DNA of 39,961 nt from Saccoglossus kowalevskii (taxonomy: Eukaryota; Hemichordata; Enteropneusta; Harrimaniidae). Below, one piece after another: positions 34,101 to 39,961 of this stretch. Every line of letters begins with the position of its first letter. The first letter of the stretch is position 1. The stretch is from positions 29,373-69,333 of the forward strand of contig NW_003158728.1 of NCBI RefSeq assembly GCF_000003605.2, given 5' to 3'. The notes below the pieces were generated by a model. It made no database searches, was not told where the DNA came from, and saw only the letters and a program-made list of their open reading frames with translations. Both the position numbers and the translations under genes were made by a program.

Positions 34101-37100
34101 ATATTAATTAATCGATTACCCGTACATAATAAACTAATCAACTTTACAGAAAATAGCATTTCCATCTCTTAATTTACCTGTTTATTTGATCACTAAACAT
34201 TTTGCTGGCTGCAGTCCATCGGACTTTCTCACCACCCAAACCTTCAATCAACGCTGTAGCGTTGGACATTTTTCGACGACAGTTCTCAGCATCATTCAGT
34301 AAAGCCTTGCAAAAAAAAAAAACATAAAAAAACACGTAAAAAAACATTCAGTTAAAGGCAAAATATACATGTAAAATGACGATAATCATGAGAAAATTTG
34401 CAATTCATAAATCAACCTCAAAATGCTAGAAATTATCATTTCCACCATATTTTTTTTTTGAACAAGATTTGTAGCCATTGGAAAATTAAGTACAATTGCA
34501 TCCACATTTTGATGGGAAAAAAATGTACAAGATTTCAAAATGTGAGATGAAATTACCTGTTTTTCTCCCATGGCGGCATCATACTGTGCTTGCACAGCAT
34601 CCAGTTCTTTCTGTTTCGCATCTAACTGAGCTTGGGCACTGTTCAACTCCGCTGTAGCAGCATTTAAACGGCTCTCTTGAACAGCTAAATTAGCCTATGG
34701 GGTAATCATAGCGTCATATGGCTTAGTACACACACAACATGATCATTTCTCTAAATTTTGTGATGTTATGACACTTTTGTGGCCCTCTTGTGGCCACTGA
34801 TCAAAATCTTTTGTTTTTAATTGCACAACCGCCTAAAACTTAAAAAGAGTTTGTTTTTTTTAAAGCAAGGAGTATGGTTCACCATGGTTTGTAGAACACT
34901 TCCTCCTCTAATATGAAGAAATGAACTGTGGGGAAGTCATAATAAAAGATTTGGTGTACTTAAAATATAGCTGTAGCAAACATTGGAGAAGAGACTTAAT
35001 AAATCAAATATGGTAAAATATAGTGCAATTAATTTACCTTCAATGGTAGTACTTCTTTGTTGATGCCAAAAAAGAACGACATAGCCCTGGTCCAACTGGC
35101 AAGACCTGCTACATCACCACACACCCTTTTAGCCGTTTCCATTGAGTAATCCTCCGCTTCAATATAAGGGGCCATTAATTCAACAGTCTCAGCAGTAATA
35201 TAATCCTATGAAAAATAATATACATCGTTTAAATAAGTTTTTTTTCTGTACAGTATCTTCAGTTATTAGATAAGTTAAAACTGAATATAAATTTTGAACT
35301 ACTGAGCATGTGCATTCCATCATAGGAAATCCAAATGTTGGACAAAAAATATCCATGTCTTGTCTCAGTAATCACAATCTTGCAATTGAAAAAAGGGCAG
35401 ACATAGTAATTACAAAACTCCTATAGAAAATATGTAACTCATTTTTAATTTCATTTTGTGAACATGGTTTACATTTCTTTCGTGAATTGTCCTAATTATC
35501 TGTCTACTAGGCAACTTTTTTATATATTAAATAAGCACTTATCGGTAATACTTACCTTTGGAAATGTCATCAGACCCTGTAAGAAGCCACCACTGCTCAT
35601 TAACTTCAGTGATTCGCCCCAGGATGGTTTGCAGCATGGCCTCTCGGGATCTTGTGTCACTGGATCCAACCTTCTTTGGAACAGAAGCAATACACAGTCC
35701 ATGATTCGCATGATCAGGTGCGGTGGCTTAGCCAGCTTACGTACTGTGGAAATGTGAGCTGGCTTTATTGTCTCCAAAGCTCTCTCAGCCTCTTCCAAGG
35801 CTGGTTTAGCAGCCTCTAACTTAGCCAATGCCACTGTTTTATCAGCCTATATAGCAGCATTAAAAATAAAATAGTCATAGTTTTATATATGCATTTCAAG
35901 TATTACTCGTATGTAAAAATAGATTGTACAAGCTCATACTAAATTTGAAGCTGAATTAGCAATTTATGATGACAACATTTGCAAGTTATCAACTCATGAG
36001 AAATTCAAGTGCTTGCTAGGCACTAAAGATAGCTTCATTGTCAATTGCTTGGGAAAATTTATTGATTTTATTTCTAAGCTTTAGTTTAGTCTATTGTTTT
36101 GTTTGTGTTTTTCTTGACCATTGATTAATTGTATGTTGTTTATTTCATTCATACTAAATTTTGTGTCAAATAAAATATCTATCTATGCAAATAAGTATTA
36201 TCAATTAAATGGAGTATAAAAATTAAATGATATTGATGCACTTCTAATAACGCATATACAGTATTTGTTTTTGACATTAATCATATAGTGGCCATGAAAC
36301 ATACACAATTTTTTAACAAGAACAGATCATTACTATCGCTGAGAGCTCCTTTATAATCAACATTTAAAAATTTATATTTAAAAATTATATGCATTGGTTC
36401 AGATTTCTACTGTTTACCCATGTTGTATGACATGGTATTACATTGTATCTTGTTTATTGATTTAATGTTGCAATCTATAGCCTTTGACCTTGTAACTAAG
36501 ACTAATTACTTGTTGCTATGATAGTGGAATCTTCCACTTTGAATTGAGCCAATCACAGTTATGTATTCTATGATAGTGGAATCTTCCACTTTGAATTGAG
36601 CCAATCATAGTTATGTATTCTATTTTGACAACATTATGCAAATACTCCAAGCTACCAGATTTTTTGGAGGGAGTAGTTCTGGTTTTGACTTCAATGTACT
36701 CTGACGAATTGCAATAAAGTGGATCTCTCAGAACTCTGACTTTGTCTATTTTTCTACACAACGCAACGCTATATTGCAAGAACACATCATGCACGATACA
36801 TAACAATAACTTACAGCAATTTCATCTACAATAGCTTGGGCTTTATCTTTCACTTTCTGTACTTGGGCTTTGACCTTTTCTGCCGCTTGTGCACTCACTG
36901 TCACCTCAGCCAGCACTGCGTCTGCTTTTTTGGAGGCCACAGCCAGTTCTTTTTCTTTCACAGCAAGTTCCTTGCTGAGCTCATTGACTGATTCTGTTGC
37001 TTCTACCAATTTGGCAAGACCTGGTGATCATAAACAATTTTAGTGTTGTGAGAAAGAATTTTCTTTTTATTAGAATCAGTTTCTTTTGATTCTGAAAAAA

Positions 37101-39295
37101 TTTCAAAACGTTACAAAAACCATTCTTGCCTGTTTCCATTCTTTTTGCCAATACGCCAATAGCATCTCGTTTCTGTTGATAAATGTTTTTGTACCCTTCC
37201 AAGAAGGATAAGTAAGACTTTGGAGTTACATGAGTCTGACGTCTGTATCTGTTGAAGTAATCAATACAGGTTTCTGCTACCAGATCCTAGTGAAGAATAA
37301 AAAATCAACCTTATTTAGTCACACTAGAAAAGTAAAATCTTTTCTTTTCTTGTTAGATGTTAAGTTTTCTGGTTGTGTGGAAATGTACATTATATATTTC
37401 TTATATATGTTTAAAGCGATGAAGTCGTCATCTGCAGATGTGTCAGATGGCAATAGCGTGTCATTGTTTACAAACGAACATCTGCCCATGAGCCTTTGCG
37501 TTTTTAGTGTTGTTATCGTCATCTGGGACTCAATTCTCTCGCGTGCACACATGACGACCTTCTCGCTTTAAGAATGAAATATAGTATGGAATAAACATAT
37601 TATAAATATTTCTTAAATGTGTACAGCAAGAAGCACCAACATGTATCAGATATCCAACAAAAAGTATTATTTTAATATTTTCACCGCCAGTTCCCTCTTA
37701 TCACAAATTCACAAAACATTTCTATAGTCTGCACTTTCCTTCAGAAGATTGGGACAAAAACAGCCACATTTTTGGAGTGAAAATTGACTCAAATTTTGTC
37801 TGTTGGCTCCAAAATTATGATTCATTTCCAGAAATATTGAAAAATACAAAACAAATTTGGGCGAGAAATTCTGGTGGTGAAAAGGTTACAAAAATTATAA
37901 ACATTTCTAATAATAACTACAAAAGTGACAGGAGATAGACGTTTGCTTTCATTGAATACTGACCTGGAAAACACCCATGGTGTTGATGACACTCTTCTTC
38001 ACAGTATCAGTGCATACTATATCATAATTAGATAAAAAGTGATTGGACACAGCAATCAGAGCATCCTTTGGCCAGCGGCTAAACCAATCCATCGTGCAGC
38101 CTGATATTAATCCAGGGAATTTAAGGGAACGATTACGGAATTTTTCACCAACCTACAGAAGAGAGACAATGATGTAGTAAGTACAGTGGGTGGTTGCATG
38201 CATTGCGAATTAGATGTTACAGAAATGTGGATGCAGGAATACATCATGTGGTTCCCATGCAAAATGTGGGTCCCATGCAACATAAACACAGCATATAAAG
38301 ACATAATTTACTCAAAAGTTTGATTGACTGGTACAACCACGACAACCACAGGCAGTTTTGCCTAATATAGGCATGGGAGATCATAATTGTCCATTTTTAT
38401 GAAAATAAGAATAAGAACTTTATACTTACTGGTGAGAAACAGAGCACTACGTGCAGATTATTACGTACTCGGGTCAAGAAATAATCGTATAGATTCTCAT
38501 TGGTTGGTGGCCGTCGGGGGTATTCCTTCTTCATGATTGGAATTAATTCACCTGTTATTTCGTCAATTTCATCACGGGCAAACAAATTGGAAACCTGACA
38601 ATGACAAGAACAGATGAGCATGAAAGATGACATATACAAATAGCTGTAGAATCCCAACAACAAGCAAACTAGAATGCAAAAATTACAATAATTTAAGCAG
38701 TTAATCAGCTGAAAATTCACTACAAATTTAGCTGCTCCAACATAATTATGTATATTTTATCAGAATCTCATGCATTAATGTACTAACCCTGTCAACTAGT
38801 TTAATAGCAAACTTTCAAATTATTGTAATCTAAAATCACCTCGAAACTAATTTTTTGACATATTTTTATTATAAGCTGATTCAAAAATGCTGATTTACCC
38901 TTTTGAGCACCACAAATTTTTCACAACAGTTTGCACATCTACATGTATGTGTATTTTGCTAATTTTGAACAAAATTTACATAATTACTCACAAGTCCAGG
39001 TCAAAATGTTTTAAAAAATATAGAAAAAAATAATTGAAAGATTAGAAAAGTTGACTAGTTGGTTATTTTTTTTATTCCTCTTATTTTTGTTACATCCTCA
39101 AAAACAACACATGGATGATAAGTTCAGAAAAATAGACTTACTTCTCCCGAAGATAAAACGTTGTTGAGGTATTCAAGGAAAGCTTCGTCTTTAATTTCAT
39201 TATCAGTAAATATAAATGAGATACCCTGACCCTGTTGACCACTCACTCTATACAAGTGTTTGAGGTCATCCATCAGGTTAGCTACATTATACGTT
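21839..39295 (-). CDS. DNAH8: Axonemal outer-arm dynein heavy chain, DNAH8-like, C-terminal 1,642 residues (27 exons, 5' partial)
   Basis: Motor subunit of the ciliary/flagellar outer dynein arm: ATP-driven sliding of doublet microtubules. The window holds 27 coding exons from 39,295 down to the TAA at 21,841-21,839. All phases agree across 4,930 coding bases. Approximate layout in the joined partial protein: AAA4 end 1-165; stalk helix 1 190-320; microtubule-binding tip 320-440; stalk helix 2 444-530; AAA5 532-830, with its buttress helices 754-820; AAA6 about 937-1200; C-terminal domain to 1642. Family landmarks include [63 protein letters not shown] and [12 protein letters not shown]. The tip ([14 protein letters not shown]) and tail ([15 protein letters not shown]) resemble DNAH8 more than DNAH5. 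AAA1-AAA3, the tail and the AAA4 P-loop lie beyond the right edge. No lesion is seen. Confidence 0.93.
22805..22931 (-). CDS. DNAH8: DNAH8-like exon 26 (C-terminal domain)
   Basis: [20 protein letters not shown], then [10 protein letters not shown], ending one base into a Gly codon. Acceptor CTACAG, donor GTAAGT. Confidence 0.95.
23081..23209 (-). CDS. DNAH8: DNAH8-like exon 25 (C-terminal domain)
   Basis: 43 codons, phase 0. [20 protein letters not shown], then [17 protein letters not shown]. Donor GTATGT. Confidence 0.94.
23638..23850 (-). CDS. DNAH8: DNAH8-like exon 24 (C-terminal domain)
   Basis: 71 codons, phase 0. [20 protein letters not shown], then [20 protein letters not shown] and ARVPAIWKK. 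Donor GTAAGT. Confidence 0.95.
24545..24676 (-). CDS. DNAH8: DNAH8-like exon 23 (C-terminal domain)
   Basis: 44 codons, phase 0. [20 protein letters not shown], then [16 protein letters not shown]. Donor GTAAGG. Confidence 0.93.
25049..25188 (-). CDS. DNAH8: DNAH8-like exon 22 (C-terminal domain)
   Basis: Completes Gly, then [19 protein letters not shown] and [20 protein letters not shown]. Donor GTGAGT. Confidence 0.94.
25189..25784 (-). other. DNAH8: DNAH8-like intron 21 with a long antisense open frame
   Basis: 596 bases. GC is higher than in neighbouring introns, and a 179-codon plus-strand frame (25,230-25,769) fills it. The product has no recognised motif, so I treat it as repeat-derived or chance rather than a gene. 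Confidence 0.55.
25785..25935 (-). CDS. DNAH8: DNAH8-like exon 21 (C-terminal domain)
   Basis: [20 protein letters not shown], then [19 protein letters not shown] and KFKFYT, ending one base into a Gly codon. Donor GTAAGT. Confidence 0.94.
26738..26932 (-). CDS. DNAH8: DNAH8-like exon 20 (C-terminal region)
   Basis: 65 codons, phase 0. [20 protein letters not shown], then [20 protein letters not shown] and [11 protein letters not shown]. Donor GTTGGT is a weaker match than the others but is fixed by the phase of the next exon. Confidence 0.94.
27031..27241. mobile_element. Foldback/MITE family 4 (211 bp, TACTGTAAA ends)
   Basis: Starts TACTGTAAAATGACTAATTT and ends AACCCCTTTACAGTA. Internally TTCACTGGGTTCAAATTTCGC and GTTTTAATTTAGCGC face AAACCCAGTGAA near the right end, giving an inverted-repeat structure. 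TACTGTAAA ends recur at 7,167 and 29,297 and, reversed, at 8,419, so it is a dispersed family. Confidence 0.65.
27380..28349. mobile_element. Inverted-repeat element with GCGACCACC repeats, interrupted by the gap
   Basis: The left end TACAGTCAAACCTGT is mirrored by ACAGGTTTGACTGTA at the right, a 15-base perfect terminal inverted repeat. From the left end inward, ACGACCACC/GCGACCACC motifs repeat irregularly to about 27,565. On the right, ATAAAGGACAGT and ACTGTCCTTTAT form a hairpin at about 28,293-28,334. The middle is unknown (444 N). Confidence 0.7.
27629..28072. other. Assembly gap (N run)
   Basis: 444 undetermined bases in a repeat-rich intron; the repeat probably caused the assembly break. 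Confidence 0.99.
28564..28728 (-). CDS. DNAH8: DNAH8-like exon 19 (AAA6)
   Basis: 55 codons, phase 0. [20 protein letters not shown], then [20 protein letters not shown] and YAGITQ. Donor GTAAGA. The next intron contains the assembly gap. Confidence 0.94.
28968..29243 (-). CDS. DNAH8: DNAH8-like exon 18 (AAA6)
   Basis: 92 codons, phase 0. [20 protein letters not shown] holds the degenerate P-loop region of AAA6. [15 protein letters not shown] and [20 protein letters not shown] follow. Acceptor TTGTAG, donor GTAAGT. Confidence 0.95.
29676..29983 (-). CDS. DNAH8: DNAH8-like exon 17 (AAA6 approach)
   Basis: The longest exon in the window (308 bases). [40 protein letters not shown] and [20 protein letters not shown]. 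Acceptor is CTCAAG; donor GTAAGT. Confidence 0.93.
30404..30594 (-). CDS. DNAH8: DNAH8-like exon 16
   Basis: [20 protein letters not shown], then [20 protein letters not shown] and EEFQTLIK, the helical AAA5-AAA6 linker. Acceptor CACAG, donor GTGTGT, Gly codon split at the end. Confidence 0.91.
30783..30897 (-). CDS. DNAH8: DNAH8-like exon 15
   Basis: Completes Val, then [20 protein letters not shown] and [11 protein letters not shown], linking AAA5 to AAA6. Ends two bases into an Arg codon. Donor GTATGC. Confidence 0.91.
31040..31283 (-). CDS. DNAH8: DNAH8-like exon 14 (AAA5 buttress helices)
   Basis: [20 protein letters not shown], then [20 protein letters not shown] and a second helix to REEFRP. 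This coiled coil (strut) supports the stalk. Ends one base into a Val codon. Donor GTGAGA. Confidence 0.93.
32048..32230 (-). CDS. DNAH8: DNAH8-like exon 13 (AAA5)
   Basis: 61 codons, phase 0. [20 protein letters not shown], then [20 protein letters not shown] and ILTEKH. The last codon (His) precedes GTAAGT directly; I recall Gln here in vertebrate relatives. Confidence 0.94.
32296..32540. mobile_element. MITE family 2, copy A (about 245 bp), in dynein intron 12
   Basis: ATAACCTTTTCACCACCAG at the left faces CTAGTTGTGAAAAGGTTAT at the right as imperfect terminal inverted repeats. The interior matches copy B at 37,676-37,889 over most of its length, for example CTTCAGAAGATTGGGACAAA and GTTGGCTCCAAAATTA. 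No coding capacity. Confidence 0.85.
32752..32907 (-). CDS. DNAH8: DNAH8-like exon 12 (AAA5)
   Basis: 52 codons, phase 0. [20 protein letters not shown], then [20 protein letters not shown], one of the most conserved dynein segments. Confidence 0.95.
33142..33336 (-). CDS. DNAH8: DNAH8-like exon 11 (AAA5)
   Basis: 65 codons, phase 0. [20 protein letters not shown], then [20 protein letters not shown], the core of AAA5. Donor GTAGGA. Confidence 0.94.
33593..33645. repeat. Single reverse-oriented monomer of the 46-bp repeat family
   Basis: CTTCTATTAGAGATGCACTT and AGAACAAATATGGTA are the reverse complement of the array monomer at 5,366-5,807, with a TACAGTAAA-like end. It lies in dynein intron 10. 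Confidence 0.6.
33667..33796 (-). CDS. DNAH8: DNAH8-like exon 10 (AAA5 start)
   Basis: Completes the split Arg, then [20 protein letters not shown] and KIPFSD. This is the opening of AAA5, normally a degenerate nucleotide site. Donor GTGAGT. Confidence 0.92.
34178..34305 (-). CDS. DNAH8: DNAH8-like exon 9 (end of stalk)
   Basis: Encodes [20 protein letters not shown], then [20 protein letters not shown], ending two bases into an Arg codon. Acceptor TGCAAG, donor GTAAAT. Confidence 0.9.
34557..34694 (-). CDS. DNAH8: DNAH8-like exon 8 (stalk coiled coil 2)
   Basis: 46 codons, phase 0. [20 protein letters not shown], then [20 protein letters not shown] and AMGEKQ: the return helix of the stalk, with heptad-like Leu/Ala spacing. 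Confidence 0.93.
35038..35205 (-). CDS. DNAH8: DNAH8-like exon 7 (microtubule-binding domain)
   Basis: 56 codons, phase 0. Encodes [20 protein letters not shown], then [20 protein letters not shown] and INKEVLPLK, the end of the tip domain leading into helix 2. Confidence 0.92.
35556..35846 (-). CDS. DNAH8: DNAH8-like exon 6 (stalk base to microtubule-binding domain)
   Basis: 97 codons. [18 protein letters not shown] finishes helix 1. [17 protein letters not shown] enters the microtubule-binding domain, and [14 protein letters not shown] is the DNAH8-like tip segment. Acceptor ATATAG, donor GTAAGT. Confidence 0.94.
35847..36814 (-). other. DNAH8: DNAH8-like intron 5
   Basis: 968 bases, GTAAGT donor and ATATAG acceptor. 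Apart from the 52-bp duplication, no element is recognised. Confidence 0.7.
36516..36625. repeat. 52-bp tandem duplication containing a dyad
   Basis: CTATGATAGTGGAATCTTCC starts at 36,516 and again at 36,568, and the copies are nearly identical. Each contains the inverted repeat AGTGGAA-TC-TTCCACT. It lies in dynein intron 5. Confidence 0.9.
36815..37020 (-). CDS. DNAH8: DNAH8-like exon 5 (stalk coiled coil 1)
   Basis: Begins with two bases completing the split Gly, then [19 protein letters not shown] long charged helix follows, rich in Lys, Ala, Glu and Val ([19 protein letters not shown]...[14 protein letters not shown]). This is the outgoing helix of the stalk. Donor GTAAGT. Confidence 0.93.
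37130..37286 (-). CDS. DNAH8: DNAH8-like exon 4 (approach to stalk)
   Basis: Encodes [39 protein letters not shown] and KRMETG. It ends one base into a Gly codon at ACAG followed by GCAAGA, so the intron is read as GC-AG. Using a GT nine bases further on would keep the frame but add three residues not expected in the family. Confidence 0.88.
37411..37571. mobile_element. MITE family 1, copy B (161 bp, TTAA ends), in dynein intron 3
   Basis: TTAAAGCGATGAAGTCGTCA at the left, GACGACCTTCTCGCTTTAA at the right. It shares TAGCGTGTCATTGTTTACAA and GAGCCTTTGCGTTTTTA with copy A at 12,473-12,636. Open frames on both strands here are by-products of the element. Confidence 0.85.
37676..37889. mobile_element. 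MITE family 2, copy B (about 214 bp), in dynein intron 3
   Basis: Homologous to 32,296-32,540 in the same orientation. The left end is eroded (ATTTTCACCGCCAGTTCCCT); the right end keeps GGTGGTGAAAAGGTTAC. It lies about 100 bases from MITE family 1 copy B. Confidence 0.85.
37964..38152 (-). CDS. DNAH8: DNAH8-like exon 3 (AAA4 end)
   Basis: 63 codons, phase 0. Encodes [20 protein letters not shown] and [20 protein letters not shown], a highly conserved dynein block at the end of AAA4. Donor GTCAGT. Confidence 0.93.
38430..38594 (-). CDS. DNAH8: DNAH8-like exon 2 (AAA4)
   Basis: Phase 0 at both ends, 55 codons. Encodes [19 protein letters not shown] and the [10 protein letters not shown] strand of AAA4. 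Acceptor TGTCAG, donor GTAAGT. Confidence 0.92.
39142..39295 (-). CDS. DNAH8: DNAH8-like exon 1 of window (AAA4)
   Basis: First exon visible. It opens after TTTCAG with one base completing a split codon, then [19 protein letters not shown] and [19 protein letters not shown], the AAA4 segment typical of axonemal dyneins. Donor GTAAGT. Confidence 0.9.
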
Positions 39296-39355
39296 CTGAA
39301 ATGGTGAAAAATAAGTGAAAATTATTAATGTAACTTATAGCATATGGCATTGGGA

Positions 39356-39961
39356 ATCACCTGACTTATATCGTCATCTGACTCGGCATATATATAGTCA
39401 CCCGACTCGGCATATATCGACACCTGACTCAGCATATATCGACACCTGACTCGGCATATTTATAGTCACCTGACTTGGCATATATATAGTCACCTGACTC
39501 GGCATATATCGACACCTGACTCAGCATATATCGACACCTGACTCGGCATATATATAGTCACCTGACTTGGCATATATATAGTCACCTGACTTGGCATATA
39601 TATAGTCACCTGACTCAGCATATATAGTCACCTGACTTGACATATATAATCAACTGACTTGCATATATAGTCACCTGACTTGACACACATAATCAACTGA
39701 CTTGCATATATAGTCACCTGACTTGACACACATAATCAACTGACGTGCATATATAGTCACCTGACTTGACATACATAATCAACTGACTTGCATATATAGT
39801 CACCTGACTTGACATACATAATCAACTGACTTGCATATATAGTCACCTGACTTGACATACATAATCAACTGACTTGCATATACAGTCACCTGACTTGACA
39901 TACATAATCAACTGACTTGCATATATAGTCACCTGACTAGACATACATAATCACCTGACTT
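39356..39961. repeat. Satellite array, 21-23-bp and 43-bp units, open at the window edge
   Basis: The left part repeats CACCTGACTCGGCATATATA-type units of 21-23 bases in variant forms. From about 39,630 a regular 43-base higher-order unit takes over: ATATATAGTCACCTGACTTG followed by ACATACATAATCAACTGACT and TGC, about seven copies. The array lies in the dynein intron upstream of the first visible exon and continues past the window. Confidence 0.93.

Noticed and set aside
35458-35757. Plus-strand frame of 99 codons
   Set aside because: It is the antisense shadow of dynein exon 6, which has strong homology on the minus strand.
37110-37130. GT donor nine bases past the GC donor of dynein exon 4
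   Set aside because: GTTTTT is a poor donor and would insert three residues at a position where the family has none; kept only as a possible alternative site.
37230-37571. 113-codon plus-strand frame as a gene
   Set aside because: It is antisense to a dynein exon at its left end and otherwise lies in intron and MITE family 1 copy B.

Overview
The window is animal nuclear DNA: AT-rich, with intron-split genes on the minus strand, GT-AG splice sites, minisatellites and many short inverted-repeat (MITE-like) elements. The close match of the main gene to vertebrate outer-arm dynein, plus an NXPE-family gene and this repeat style, suggests an invertebrate, perhaps a non-vertebrate deuterostome such as a hemichordate or cephalochordate. 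That placement is inference. There is no operon, phage, CRISPR array or recognisable tRNA or rRNA.

Right half (21,839-39,295, minus strand): the 3' part of an axonemal outer-arm dynein heavy chain gene, best matched to DNAH8 (DNAH5/DNAH8 group). I could place 27 consecutive coding exons. Their phases join without a break into 1,642 residues ending at a TAA. They cover the end of AAA4, the first stalk helix, the microtubule-binding tip, the second stalk helix, AAA5, AAA6 and the C-terminal domain. The 5' exons lie beyond the right edge. A 444-base run of N (27,629-28,072) sits in one intron, and the flanking exons join cleanly, so no coding sequence appears lost. One intron appears to use a GC-AG donor.

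Middle (12,687-16,409, minus strand): an NXPE-family gene (neurexophilin-like domain followed by a PC-esterase domain) in three supported exons plus a tentative short first exon. The esterase motifs are intact, but the middle exon carries a one-base frameshift near 14,190, so the copy is either broken or misassembled.

Left part (1-12,600) and 16,410-21,838: no convincing gene. They hold minisatellites (171-, 79-, 46- and 91-bp units), dispersed repeats, a CT-rich tract and one weak promoter or first-exon candidate near 9.2-9.4 kb. The right edge (39,356 on) is a satellite array inside a dynein intron.

I see no new multi-gene system. The most interesting material is the set of at least four short inverted-repeat element families, several with two or more copies here, inserted in and around the two genes, and the frameshifted NXPE gene.
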